Origin: Legionella antarctica
Lineage (GTDB): Bacteria > Pseudomonadota > Gammaproteobacteria > Legionellales > Legionellaceae
NCBI RefSeq assembly: GCF_011764505.1
Contig: NZ_AP022839.1
Coordinates: 186,001 to 250,000, forward strand
Direction of reading: 5' to 3'
Length of the DNA stretch: 64,000 nt
Shown: one piece after another, positions 17,768 through 26,441 of the stretch
Position numbering within the stretch: position 1 is the stretch's first letter
How the letters are laid out: each line of letters starts with the position of its first letter
Notes under the pieces: generated by a model
What the model was told of the DNA's origin: nothing
The model's input: only the letters and a program-made list of their open reading frames with translations
Databases searched by the model: none
Program-made: the position numbers and the translations under genes

Positions 17768-18989
17768 TGTATTTGCGCAGTACTAATGCAGCATTTGCTC
17801 CACCGAAGGCAAAATGGTTGGATAGTGCAATATCCACTTTTTGGGCTCGGGCAAAATTAGGTACATAATCAAGATCACAATTTGCATCTGGATGATCTAA
17901 ATTGATGGTAGGTAGTACAATATCTTTTTGCAGGCTCAGGGTAGTTGCGATAATTTCCATAGCACCGGCTGCACCAATGGCATGGCCTGTCATCGATTTT
18001 TGGGCTGTAACCGGAATTTCATAAGCGCGTTGGCCAAATACGGATTTTATACTTTCTGTTTCAATACTGTCGTTTAATTGAGTTCCCGTGCCATGAGCAT
18101 TGATATAATGAATGTCATTTACAGATAATTTTGCATCATTTAATGCCGCAAAAATAGCGCGTGTTTGTCCTTGAGAATTGGGTGCTGTAACATGGAATGC
18201 ATCGCAGCTTGCTCCAAAACCAATAATTTCTGCCAGGATTTTAGCCCCTCTTGCTTTAGCTTGCTGTAATTCTTCAAGAACTAAAATACCGGCTCCATCA
18301 GCCATTACCATTCCATCACGCAGTAAATCAAATGGGCGGCAGGCGTGCTCTGGATTTTCATTATTGGTGGACATCACCCTGAGCTTACACCAGGCAGCCA
18401 TTATAGTTTCCCAGATTAGGGATTCAGTTCCACCACAAACTGCAGTGGTAAGATTGCCTTGAGAGATTTGTTGGTAGGCATTTCCTATAGCCTCTGCTGA
18501 GGACACGCAGGCATTGGATACAGTCGAATTAGGCCCGCCTATACCAAAGGCTATGGCTATATGATTCGCAACCGAATTTGGCATGCCACGAATGACACTT
18601 AGCGGAGGAATTTTTTTCCAGCTTTCAGTAAAGAATGCTTTATAACTTACTTCCAACTCAGGTTGGCCCCCTAAACTGGTTCCAATGTAGGTTCCTGAGG
18701 CAGCAAGTTCAGTGGCGCAAAGTCCTGCTTGTTTTATCGCGTGGTGAGCACAATACAAAGCGTATTGTGCTACTCGAGGATAGCGTTTGTTTTTATCAAA
18801 TTGGGGCAGTTGATCAAGAGAAAAATCAGTAATTTCACCTGCAATCTGTGTAGTATAAAAAGAAGGATCATAGGATTGGATACGCTTAACGCCACATTGT
18901 CCCTGACTTGCAGCATGCCAAAATTGTTCAATGCCGGTACCTATGGACGATGTTATTTCCATACCAGTGATAACTACTCTTTTTTTCAT
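17757..18989 (-). CDS. Beta-ketoacyl-ACP synthase, FabF-like
   Basis: 410-aa KAS I/II-type thiolase-fold condensing enzyme. The catalytic triad is visible: C161 (SNACVSSAEA), His of NAHGTGTQLND and His of NHFAFGGANAAL. It elongates acyl-ACP with malonyl-ACP, or serves a specialised lipid or polyketide pathway. No acyl carrier protein or other fab genes adjoin it, so it is probably an accessory copy and not the housekeeping fabF. It lies downstream of the VipF-like gene in the same direction but 206 bp away, so it probably has its own promoter. Confidence 0.9.
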   Translation of the reverse strand: MKKRVVITGMEITSSIGTGIEQFWHAASQGQCGVKRIQSYDPSFYTTQIAGEITDFSLDQLPQFDKNKRYPRVAQYALYCAHHAIKQAGLCATELAASGTYIGTSLGGQPELEVSYKAFFTESWKKIPPLSVIRGMPNSVANHIAIAFGIGGPNSTVSNACVSSAEAIGNAYQQISQGNLTTAVCGGTESLIWETIMAAWCKLRVMSTNNENPEHACRPFDLLRDGMVMADGAGILVLEELQQAKARGAKILAEIIGFGASCDAFHVTAPNSQGQTRAIFAALNDAKLSVNDIHYINAHGTGTQLNDSIETESIKSVFGQRAYEIPVTAQKSMTGHAIGAAGAMEIIATTLSLQKDIVLPTINLDHPDANCDLDYVPNFARAQKVDIALSNHFAFGGANAALVLRKYIGY

Positions 18990-19009
18990 TAAGGGTCCCT
19001 TAAGCTATG

Positions 19010-19092
19010 AACCAGAATTAGGCAGTTGAATCCACCACCAACAGTTAGGGTATTAACGATACATATTATGTTTCAACTGCTGGATTCTGGTT
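19010..19092. repeat. Imperfect inverted repeat upstream of the ketosynthase gene
   Basis: Arms 19010-19030 (AACCAGAATTAGGCAGTTGAA minus its last base is 20 nt) and 19072-19092 are complementary at about 18 of 21 positions, with a 41-nt loop. There is no U-run after either arm, so it is not a classical terminator. It may be a regulatory hairpin in the leader of the ketosynthase mRNA or a small relic repeat. Confidence 0.45.
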
Positions 19093-19195
19093 AAAAACGT
19101 CTTCCGCAACGCAGACATGAGCAATGTTAAAGGTCAGGTTTAAATTCTGTCAAGCCATATTTTTTATCTGTTTTCCTGGATTCAACGGTCTATTT

Positions 19196-20056
19196 TTATT
19201 TAATTAATTGATCTACGTCAATTGCCCAGTAATCGCAAGCATTTTTAGTAAGAAAACCCAGTCGTGTATAAAGCTTTAATGCTCTTTCATTATGAGTTTC
19301 CACGTCCAGGTTGAGATGAGGTTTTCCTTCAGTCAGTGCAAGATTAATACAATGAGTAATTAATAAAGTGCCTAGTCCTTGACCTTGTTTTTCCGGTAAT
19401 ATGGCAATATCAGAAAGAGTAGCTCCATTATCCAGCCAGCGAAGATGCGCTTTGCCTATTGATTTATTGTTTTGAAAAGCTAGTATGACTTGATATTCCC
19501 GGCCATCAATTAAATGTTGAAATCTCTCAAAAGAGTCTGATTGTTTATCGGGAAAACATTCCGCATCCAAAGAGCAAAGAAGCGACAGATCATCAACAGT
19601 AGCTGTACGAAAAACAAGGGATGGTTTGTAATCCAATAAAGGACTTAAATCATCACGCTCCATATAATATTCACTATGCAGATAAGAAAAGCCTTTGGCA
19701 ACTAACCATACATTGTTCAGTTGGGCCGGGTTTGAAAAAATTAATTTATTGTAGTTTTGTGATTGAATGAGGGGCAGTATCGCGCGGATAAGTTGTCTGG
19801 CAATCCCGTGTCTGCGGTGAAGGGGATCGACCAGTATTGATATTTCAACCGCATCATCATAAAAAAAATAAGCACCTAAAAATCCAATTAATTGCCGTTG
19901 TTCGTAATACAATAAGCTTGCAGGGAATGCTCTGGGTTGACTCAATATGTGGGTGTACAAATTAGGGGTGCTGCCATCTGCCTTTTTACACAAGGCATGC
20001 AAGCGCTCTAGTTGCTCCAGTTGTTCTGCGTTTAATTGGTTCGTATTTGTCAGCAT
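19196..20056 (-). CDS. vipF: VipF-like tandem GNAT acetyltransferase (Dot/Icm effector homologue)
   Basis: 286-aa protein with two GNAT N-acetyltransferase domains. The first (about 1-130) has the acetyl-CoA loop DPLHRRHGIARQLI. The second (about 145-286) has LPEKQGQGLGTLLI. This matches VipF of L. pneumophila in size, layout and position next to the ketosynthase and msr genes. VipF is a known translocated effector first found as an inhibitor of vacuolar/lysosomal protein trafficking in yeast. A host-protein target for this copy is inferred from that. There is no signal peptide. Confidence 0.8.
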   Translation of the reverse strand: MLTNTNQLNAEQLEQLERLHALCKKADGSTPNLYTHILSQPRAFPASLLYYEQRQLIGFLGAYFFYDDAVEISILVDPLHRRHGIARQLIRAILPLIQSQNYNKLIFSNPAQLNNVWLVAKGFSYLHSEYYMERDDLSPLLDYKPSLVFRTATVDDLSLLCSLDAECFPDKQSDSFERFQHLIDGREYQVILAFQNNKSIGKAHLRWLDNGATLSDIAILPEKQGQGLGTLLITHCINLALTEGKPHLNLDVETHNERALKLYTRLGFLTKNACDYWAIDVDQLIK

Positions 20057-20112
20057 GATAGTTTTTATTGACCTTTATATTGCTAAGATTAGCTTGTTTT
20101 ACTGTGATTTGC

Positions 20113-20619
20113 CTACTTTTTGTTAAAAAGGTAGAGATAGTTTCCGTAGCCTCGCTGCTCCATCTGATCTTTAGGCAGGAACTCCAAGGCTGCTGAATTG
20201 ATGCAATAACGCAGTCCCGTGGGTTGGGGGCCATCGTTGAAAACATCGCCAAGATGAGAGTTGGCATTTTTAGAGCGCACTTCCTTGATGGAAAAAAAAA
20301 GCCAATGTCTTTTGCTCTTCAGTGCAATAAATTGTTTGTCTATGGGTTTAGAAAAACTTGGCCAACCCGTTCCGGAGGAGAATTTATCGGTAGAGCTGAA
20401 TAAAGGTTCTCCGGAGACGATATCGACATAAATGCCTTCTTGTTTGTTATCCCAGTAGGCATTGTTAAATGCGGGCTCAGTTGCTCCTTTCTGGGTGACT
20501 TGAAATTGGAGAGGTGTTAATTCCTTAAGCCTTTGAGCTTTATCAATAGCAGGATAGGCTTGAGCCATAAAACTCACACAAAGCAGACTGACTAAAGCGA
20601 GCAGATTAATTTTTTTCAT
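20113..20619 (-). CDS. msrB: Periplasmic peptide-methionine (R)-S-oxide reductase
   Basis: 168 aa. A signal peptide ([21 protein letters not shown]) is followed by an MsrB domain with [19 protein letters not shown] and the catalytic Cys in [12 protein letters not shown]. The Zn-binding CxxC pairs of many MsrBs are not seen. It reduces methionine-R-sulfoxide in exported proteins. It overlaps msrA by 14 nt, and a strong AGGAGG site lies within msrA 11 nt upstream of its ATG. The two exported enzymes together repair both sulfoxide epimers in the envelope, useful against phagocyte oxidants. Confidence 0.93.
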   Translation of the reverse strand: MKKINLLALVSLLCVSFMAQAYPAIDKAQRLKELTPLQFQVTQKGATEPAFNNAYWDNKQEGIYVDIVSGEPLFSSTDKFSSGTGWPSFSKPIDKQFIALKSKRHWLFFSIKEVRSKNANSHLGDVFNDGPQPTGLRYCINSAALEFLPKDQMEQRGYGNYLYLFNKK

Positions 20620-21181
20620 TACTCCAAACCTCCTTTACTCGCGCATCACGACCGCACCGATAACGATAATATTTATAACGGATGGGGTTTTTCTGATAGT
20701 ATTTCTGATGATATTCTTCCGCTGGGTAAAAGGGTGTTGCAGGCACTATTTCCGTATAAATATCAGGGAAAAAGTGCTTTAAATTTTTTCTGCTTTCCAG
20801 GGCAATTTTTTTTTGTTCCTCATTCAGATAAAAAATGGCACTGCGATATTGGCGCCCAACATCGCAAAATTGTGCGTCCTTAGCTGTCGGATCTATGTGT
20901 TTGAAAAAATAATTGACTAATTGTTGATAGCTTACTTTATTCGAATCGAATGCAACAAGCACTGCTTCTGCGTAATTAGTTCTACCCCCAGAAACAAGCT
21001 CATAGGTTGGGTTTTTTAGGGTATCTCCATCGTATCCAGAAGTTGTGGATATCACTCCTGGCAGATGATCAAAGTCTGCCTGCATGCACCAGAAACAACC
21101 CCCAGAAAAAATAGCCTGTTCAGTTTGAGCAAAACTAGAAGCCGCATGAATAAGAAGAAGACAACCAAGCAAACGAAGCAT
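20606..21181 (-). CDS. msrA: Periplasmic peptide-methionine (S)-S-oxide reductase
   Basis: 191 aa. A signal peptide ([19 protein letters not shown]) is followed by the MsrA domain with the catalytic motif [11 protein letters not shown] and the conserved GYDGD and [13 protein letters not shown] segments. Start taken at the ATG; a TTG codon directly precedes it. It is first in a two-gene msrA-msrB operon with overlapping frames. Confidence 0.93.
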   Translation of the reverse strand: MLRLLGCLLLIHAASSFAQTEQAIFSGGCFWCMQADFDHLPGVISTTSGYDGDTLKNPTYELVSGGRTNYAEAVLVAFDSNKVSYQQLVNYFFKHIDPTAKDAQFCDVGRQYRSAIFYLNEEQKKIALESRKNLKHFFPDIYTEIVPATPFYPAEEYHQKYYQKNPIRYKYYRYRCGRDARVKEVWSNEKN

Positions 21182-21210
21182 CAATTATTTCTCGATTTAT
21201 GATTAAATAT

Positions 21211-21816
21211 CTATTTAGTATAGAACAGTGGTTTCATTTGCTGCTTTTTAAATTCAATTATCCGGATCAACGCCGTTAAACAAACTAAAAAACAAAAAAA
21301 CGCAGCCAGTATACTAAACGCATTCGGCAACAAGACCATAGTGATAAAAAAAATGAATGCCTTGGCCCGTTCCATTAATCCCGCACTGTAGTGAAAGCTC
21401 TTGTGAGAACTATTGTTGGTAAAAATACCGACCACCAGGAAACTGGTAATGCAAAACAAGATACTGCCTAACATCAGAATAATCCAAAGAGCCCTGGCTG
21501 GATTAAAAAGATAAAAGGCAAATAGCGTAGCAAATTCAACTAATCTGTCGATGACAATATCCATTGCAGAACCGAAATCGGAAGTTTGGTTTTGATAACG
21601 CGCCAAAGATCCGTCAACAGTATCTAAATAGCCGGAAATCAACAGACAACAAATCGCCATAAACGGTTTATCCAGTAGCAGAAAAGGAAGAAATAACAAA
21701 CCAAAAAAACCGGAAATCCAGGTAACGGACAGTGGCGTTATGTACTGCCCCACATAAGGAATTATGGGGTCTACAAATGCTCGCTGATAATAGTTTCTCA
21801 AAGTTTGTTCTAACAT
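21211..21816 (-). CDS. CDP-alcohol phosphatidyltransferase family membrane protein
   Basis: 201-aa integral membrane enzyme with about six hydrophobic helices. The signature D-G-x2-A-R-x8-G-x3-D-x3-D is present (VDGSLARYQ, then FGSAMDIVIDR). Such enzymes transfer a phosphatidyl group from CDP-diacylglycerol to an alcohol such as glycerol-phosphate, inositol or serine; the alcohol cannot be deduced. The start is set at ATG 21816. An upstream GTG at 21840 would add 8 residues. It lies just upstream of msrA (29 nt gap) on the same strand, so it may be co-transcribed. Confidence 0.85.
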   Translation of the reverse strand: MLEQTLRNYYQRAFVDPIIPYVGQYITPLSVTWISGFFGLLFLPFLLLDKPFMAICCLLISGYLDTVDGSLARYQNQTSDFGSAMDIVIDRLVEFATLFAFYLFNPARALWIILMLGSILFCITSFLVVGIFTNNSSHKSFHYSAGLMERAKAFIFFITMVLLPNAFSILAAFFCFLVCLTALIRIIEFKKQQMKPLFYTK

Positions 21817-21980
21817 ACTCGTTACATGTCCTTTAAACACGATTAAAATTTTTTACGGCACTTCTGGTACATGCTACTCATTCTTCGCTCTACTCGCCCC
21901 CTCGACACTCCTAGGAACGGTTTAAAATTGGGTAAACTTTACCCTGACAGATTAGCAATTATAGCCTGAATGAGGACGAA

Positions 21981-22103
21981 GTGGTAACCCGGGATCTTAC
22001 TTATTCCCCCAAGTACAACTGCATCTGTCCAGACTGCTTGCGGGGAGAGCGTATTGAGCCAATTGATAAAAACTCTATTCCATTACTATTTCATGGGGTA
22101 TAG
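21981..22103 (+). CDS. Possible 40-aa CxCxxC small protein
   Basis: A short frame too small for standard calling, with protein-like composition. It starts at GTG 21981, with GAGGA 4 nt upstream, and reads TYSPKYNCICPDCLRGERIE followed by a short tail. The CxCxxC could be half of a zinc ribbon. The frame is open back to 21948 without an ATG, so it could also be the end of a decayed gene. It lies 30 nt before phrB on the same strand. I do not recognise the family. Confidence 0.35.
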   Translation: MVTRDLTYSPKYNCICPDCLRGERIEPIDKNSIPLLFHGV

Positions 22104-22133
22104 TTTGAAAATTTCGTGATATGAAAGGTACCT

Positions 22134-23549
22134 ATGTCTACTTCACTATTCTGGTTCAGACAGGATTTACGCTGTCGGGATAATCCAGCCTTAGCACATG
22201 CCTGTAAAAATCATCAAAAAATCATTCCTATTTATATCAAGGATCCTAAGCCTGATTTATCCATGGGTGAAGCCCAGCAATGGTGGTTACATCATTCTTT
22301 ACTTTCTTTAAAAGAAGATTTAAATAAAGTAGGCCTGGATCTTTGTTTCAGACAGGCTGAGCCCTTAATTGTCCTAAAAGAATTAATCGCTCAATATCAA
22401 ATTGAAGCTGTTTATTGGAATCGTTGTTATGAACCGATGCACATTACCCGCGATCAGTTAATCAAAGCGGAGCTCAAGGCGATGGGTATCAAAGTAATTA
22501 GCTGTAATGGCAGCTTGTTACAGGAGCCATGGGATGTCTTAAATCAAAGCGGTTCTTTTTTTAAAGTATTCACTCCATATTGGCGACAGTGTTTGCGTCA
22601 AGTCCAGGAAAGGCCTCTCATCAAGATTTCTGAATGGCCATCAAATCAACCCGTTTATTCTGAATCCCTTGCAGAATGGAATTTGTTACCACAGCAGCCA
22701 AACTGGGCTGAAGAGTTTTCGCAACACTGGCAGCCGGGAGAAAACGCAGCCTTGGCTAAACTGGATCATTTTATCGCCTATCAGCTGCAATGGTACCAAG
22801 AGCGGCGTAATGAACCAGCAACTTCAGGGACTTCAAGATTATCGCCCCACTTGCATTTTGGTGAAATTAGTCCTCATCAGATTTGGCGGGCATTGCAACA
22901 AGTGATGCACGATCCGGATTCTGATTCGTTGGCAACCCAGGTCTATTTGTCCGAACTGGGATGGAGAGAGTTTTCTTACTATTTGCTATATCATTACCCC
23001 CAATTAATGGAAACCAATTTTAAAAGGCAATTTGATCGTTTCTCATGGCAAGAGGATGAAACTAATTTAAAATTATGGCAAAAGGGATTAACAGGCTATC
23101 CAATAGTTGACGCAGGTATGCGGGAATTATGGCGTACAGGTTATATGCACAACAGAGTGAGAATGATAGTTGCTTCTTTTTTAACTAAAGATTTAATGAT
23201 TGATTGGCGAAAAGGAGCCGCTTGGTTTTGGGATACTTTATTGGACGCAGACTTGGCCAGTAACTCGGCAAGCTGGCAGTGGGTAGCGGGATCAGGCGCT
23301 GATGCAGCCCCTTACTATCGAATTTTCAATCCCGTGCTTCAGGGCGAGAAATTCGATCCACAGGGTGAATATGTTAAACGATGGATACCTGAACTGACCT
23401 CAGTATCAAAACAATGGGTGCATAAACCCTGGCAGGCTCCCAAAGGCTCATTACCTTTGGTCCTGGGGGTGGATTATCCACTTCCCATTGTTGATCATGC
23501 AATAGCTCGTCAAATAGCTCTGGCAAGCTATCAGAAGCTTAAACCATGA
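22134..23549 (+). CDS. phrB: Deoxyribodipyrimidine photolyase (CPD photolyase)
   Basis: 471 aa, matching E. coli PhrB (472 aa). It uses blue light and FADH- to split cyclobutane pyrimidine dimers. The N-terminal antenna domain begins LFWFRQDLRCRDNPAL. The C-terminal FAD domain has TSGTSRLSPHLHFGEISP, the conserved WQWVAGSGADAAPYYRIFNP and a Trp-rich electron path. The ATG at 22134 follows GAAAGG by 6-7 nt. The gene appears complete. Confidence 0.95.
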   Translation: MSTSLFWFRQDLRCRDNPALAHACKNHQKIIPIYIKDPKPDLSMGEAQQWWLHHSLLSLKEDLNKVGLDLCFRQAEPLIVLKELIAQYQIEAVYWNRCYEPMHITRDQLIKAELKAMGIKVISCNGSLLQEPWDVLNQSGSFFKVFTPYWRQCLRQVQERPLIKISEWPSNQPVYSESLAEWNLLPQQPNWAEEFSQHWQPGENAALAKLDHFIAYQLQWYQERRNEPATSGTSRLSPHLHFGEISPHQIWRALQQVMHDPDSDSLATQVYLSELGWREFSYYLLYHYPQLMETNFKRQFDRFSWQEDETNLKLWQKGLTGYPIVDAGMRELWRTGYMHNRVRMIVASFLTKDLMIDWRKGAAWFWDTLLDADLASNSASWQWVAGSGADAAPYYRIFNPVLQGEKFDPQGEYVKRWIPELTSVSKQWVHKPWQAPKGSLPLVLGVDYPLPIVDHAIARQIALASYQKLKP

Positions 23550-23577
23550 ATTTTTTTAATTTACCCCGGGTGTATTT

Positions 23578-24858
23578 TTAGCTAATCAAAAAGAAGGCGA
23601 CAAAAACCAGACTTAAAATGACAGCTAAAGGGTTAATTTTTTGGCGGGTTACTCCTTTTAGCAGGGTGTGTAGAATAATGCCCCAGCCTATGCCATCGGC
23701 AATAGAGGCGGTAAAAGGAATCATCATTACGGTCACCATGCATGGCGCTGTTTCACTGATGTCATCTAATTTCATATCGGTTAAATGTTTCATCATGCAA
23801 CAGGCCACATAGAGTAGAGCCGGACCCACCGCAAAACTGGGGATTATTTTCGCCAGGGGGAAAAAGAATAGCATCAAAAGGAATCCTGCAGCGATAACCA
23901 AGGCCGTTATACCTGTACGCCCCCCAGCCTTTATGCCGGTTGCAGACTCGATATAAGGAGAGGTGCTTGCACTACCAAGAAGTCCTGCTAAAGCAGACGC
24001 GGCGGCATCTGCAGTTAAACCCTTACTAAGACGTTGATGATAATCTTTTTGCTGTCTAAACACCGTGGGATTAAGTAAGCCAATTAAGGTTCCTGTGGCA
24101 TCAAATATGGCAATCAAGAAAAAAGTAAACGTAGCCTTTAAGGATGCAACACTGGTAATCCCTGAAAAATCAAGTTTCAAAAAAGTGGGCGCCATAGAAG
24201 GGGGCAGTGCCATTAAACCTTGCCAGGAGGTTAATCCCAAAAGTAGGCTCAAGGTGCTGATACTCAGGATACCAATTATAATCGCGCCCGATATGCAATA
24301 GTAATCCAATGCTAATATCAGTAAAAAGCCTAAGAAAAACAGGCCACTTTCAGGGCGTTTAATATCGCCCAGACGCATTAGTGTATGTTGGTCCTCAACA
24401 ATAAGTTGGTTACTTTCCAAAGCAATTAAGGCGATTAATAAACTGATGCCTATTAAAATGGCAATTTGTAAATTATGAGGAATCGCTTCTATTAACAGGC
24501 GCTTGAGCCTTGTCAGGGTTATAAAAAAGAACAGCAGGCCGGAAAGAAATACCATGGCCAGAGCATGCTGCCAGTCTATGCCCATTCCCTGGACTACGCT
24601 GTAAGAAAAATAAATGTTCAAGGCCATGCCAGGTGCAACGCCAATAGGGGTATTAGCTATCAGGCCTGTCAATACACAGGCAAAGGCAGTAACGAGACAG
24701 GTAGCTGTAAAGACAGCACCTTGATCCATCCCCGCTTCATGCAAAATCGTTGGATTTACGAAAGCGATGTAGACCATAGTCAAAAAAGTAGTAGTGCCAG
24801 CGAGGATTTCTGTACGTAGTGTAGTGCCCTTGAGAAAGTACGCGCTTAAAGTATTCAT
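23578..24858 (-). CDS. NCS2-type purine permease (AzgA/GhxP-like)
   Basis: 426-aa inner-membrane transporter with a 12-14-helix pattern. The N-terminal segment TEILAGTTTFLTMVYIAFVNP and the internal ESATGIKAGGRTGITAL are typical of the AzgA branch, which imports adenine, guanine or hypoxanthine by proton symport. The exact base is not determined. The start is taken at ATG 24858; a TTG at 24861 is also in frame. It is convergent with phrB, with 28 nt between stops, and follows the DUF155 gene closely (13 nt), suggesting one transcript. Confidence 0.88.
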   Translation of the reverse strand: MNTLSAYFLKGTTLRTEILAGTTTFLTMVYIAFVNPTILHEAGMDQGAVFTATCLVTAFACVLTGLIANTPIGVAPGMALNIYFSYSVVQGMGIDWQHALAMVFLSGLLFFFITLTRLKRLLIEAIPHNLQIAILIGISLLIALIALESNQLIVEDQHTLMRLGDIKRPESGLFFLGFLLILALDYYCISGAIIIGILSISTLSLLLGLTSWQGLMALPPSMAPTFLKLDFSGITSVASLKATFTFFLIAIFDATGTLIGLLNPTVFRQQKDYHQRLSKGLTADAAASALAGLLGSASTSPYIESATGIKAGGRTGITALVIAAGFLLMLFFFPLAKIIPSFAVGPALLYVACCMMKHLTDMKLDDISETAPCMVTVMMIPFTASIADGIGWGIILHTLLKGVTRQKINPLAVILSLVFVAFFLIS

Positions 24859-24871
24859 CAATAAGAGAGCT

Positions 24872-25678
24872 CTAAAAATGGAAGTTGAGTACGGCGATCA
24901 TGATTTCCATAGCGATTAAAATAATAATAATGATTTCTAAATTATGACCATGACGGTTTTCCAGGTAGCCGTTAAACATATCAAAAATCTCATTTAGAGT
25001 ATCGAGTCGATGGTTGATGGCATTAACCCGTCTTTGTATGTGTAAATAACGCTCAAGCATAATAAAATGCTCTTCAAGGGTAGGATGCTGCCAAAAATAC
25101 TTCGGATGATAAAGGAAATTACTAATTAGGTTGAGTTCACTTTTCGCACCTAAAATTTCACCTATAACCTGCTGAATTTGTTTGCGACTGATGGGCATTT
25201 CACCCTTATGAGACAATGTTTGAATCATGGGGTTATATTTTTCAATTAATGCATCAATAATGGTTTCAAAGTACTGCAATTTGGCGGATTGAGAAAAACC
25301 GTAGGAGAGACTTAGTTTCAGTTCATCACTGTCATTATCCATAGTCAAACAGTCTACATCAAAAAAATCATGAGGCTCAATTGCTGTTTTATCGGCTATT
25401 TGATAATGGAATTCATCGTGGACTAAAAGAGCAACGGGTTTATCGATAAGCAGTTTAATGGTATTTAAATAGTCGTTAATTTCATAACGTTTAACACCCC
25501 ATGAAACGACGGTGCCATTTTTAAAAATAAATACAATATGGCTTTGATTATTACGTGGGCTAAGTTTTATTACATCTCGGGACTTCACGGAAATATATTC
25601 GTTAGAAGAATTTTTAAAAAAACTGTCCAGGCGTGTTAAATCAATTGATTTGGCGACACAAAAACTTAAGCATTCCAT
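24872..25678 (-). CDS. RMD1/DUF155 family membrane-anchored protein
   Basis: About 268 aa. It is a YagE/RMD1 (DUF155) protein: the body contains IVFIFKNGTVVSWGVKRYE, a family-typical segment, and helical regions with HRLDTLNEIFDMFNGYLE. A single C-terminal transmembrane helix follows (LEIIIIILIAMEIMIAVLNF). Eukaryotic members act in mitochondria; the bacterial function is unknown. An upstream in-frame ATG at 25744 would add 22 residues. I prefer MECLSFCVAKS because family members start at a similar point. Confidence 0.75.
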   Translation of the reverse strand: MECLSFCVAKSIDLTRLDSFFKNSSNEYISVKSRDVIKLSPRNNQSHIVFIFKNGTVVSWGVKRYEINDYLNTIKLLIDKPVALLVHDEFHYQIADKTAIEPHDFFDVDCLTMDNDSDELKLSLSYGFSQSAKLQYFETIIDALIEKYNPMIQTLSHKGEMPISRKQIQQVIGEILGAKSELNLISNFLYHPKYFWQHPTLEEHFIMLERYLHIQRRVNAINHRLDTLNEIFDMFNGYLENRHGHNLEIIIIILIAMEIMIAVLNFHF

Positions 25679-25779
25679 GATAATGATACCCGCGATATGA
25701 AAAGGCGCTTGCGGTCCAGAACATTTGAGGAAGGCAAACGCCATCTAATAGGCGAAAGTATACAATAAAAGCAAAGATA

Positions 25780-26049
25780 TTACACGCTATCAGCAGTTTC
25801 CCGACCGGTGTATGCTTTTTTTCTATCCGTTGCACCACTTAACCATTGAGGACATACTTCCAGTATTTCAGCAATTTTATCAAGTTGATCGCTGCCTGGG
25901 AGTACATGGCCGAAAATTAGAGAGTTTGCCAAATGACGAGTGACTCCAAAAACTTTGGCTACAGCCTTTGTTTTTTCGCTTAACTCTTCTGGAAATCCAA
26001 GGGTTGCTAATTCTCGATTAAAGCGTTGTGAAAACACCTTGCTGTTCAT
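25780..26049 (-). CDS. Small XRE/CI-like helix-turn-helix protein
   Basis: 89 aa. The region AVAKVFGVTRHLANSLIFG to GSDQLDKIAEILEV resembles the helix-turn-helix of lambda-repressor-like DNA-binding proteins found in prophage and in small regulators. It may repress its own promoter or neighbouring genes. No other phage gene is next to it. There is a 101-bp gap to the downstream DUF155 gene on the same strand. Confidence 0.65.
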   Translation of the reverse strand: MNSKVFSQRFNRELATLGFPEELSEKTKAVAKVFGVTRHLANSLIFGHVLPGSDQLDKIAEILEVCPQWLSGATDRKKAYTGRETADSV

Positions 26050-26224
26050 TTTCTCACTCCATGAAAAAATAGCTAATGCAGCATAATCCTAATGATTGCT
26101 GTCCCATAAATATCAGTATCAATCCTTGATCCTGATAAGAGTGTTATAACTTATTTTTTTTCAATAGCAAAGTCTTTTTTTAAAATAAAAGTAACGATTT
26201 TTCATGGGCTTATCAAGTGATGCC

Positions 26225-26372
26225 GTAATTTCTCAATAAGTCCGGGAAAACCTAATTTTTCGACGTCCCGCGGCTTGTCCGCGGGATCCAGTCCTGGCGA
26301 GGAATCCTGGATCCCGCGGACAAGCCGCGGGACGTAGGCAGAGTATTTTTCCCGGACTTATTGAGAAGTTAC
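26225..26372. mobile_element. 148-bp palindromic MITE with 8-bp target duplication
   Basis: The 26-bp terminal inverted repeats differ at one base: the left (26225-26250) begins GTAATTTCTCAATAAG and the right (26347-26372) is its complement. Inside is a perfect 29-bp inner inverted repeat (26263-26291 and 26307-26335) with CCCGCGGCTTGTCCGCGGG in each arm and a 15-nt loop. GTGATGCC occurs directly on both outer sides (26217-26224 and 26373-26380), a clean target-site duplication. It has no coding capacity, so it must be mobilised in trans. It lies between the HTH and EAL-HDOD genes. The GC-rich core contrasts with the AT-rich surroundings. Confidence 0.85.
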
Positions 26373-26441
26373 GTGATGCCTTAATAATAGCAAATTAACC
26401 TGGAATGCTCATCCCGGATCAGATTTTGACAATGAACCGGT

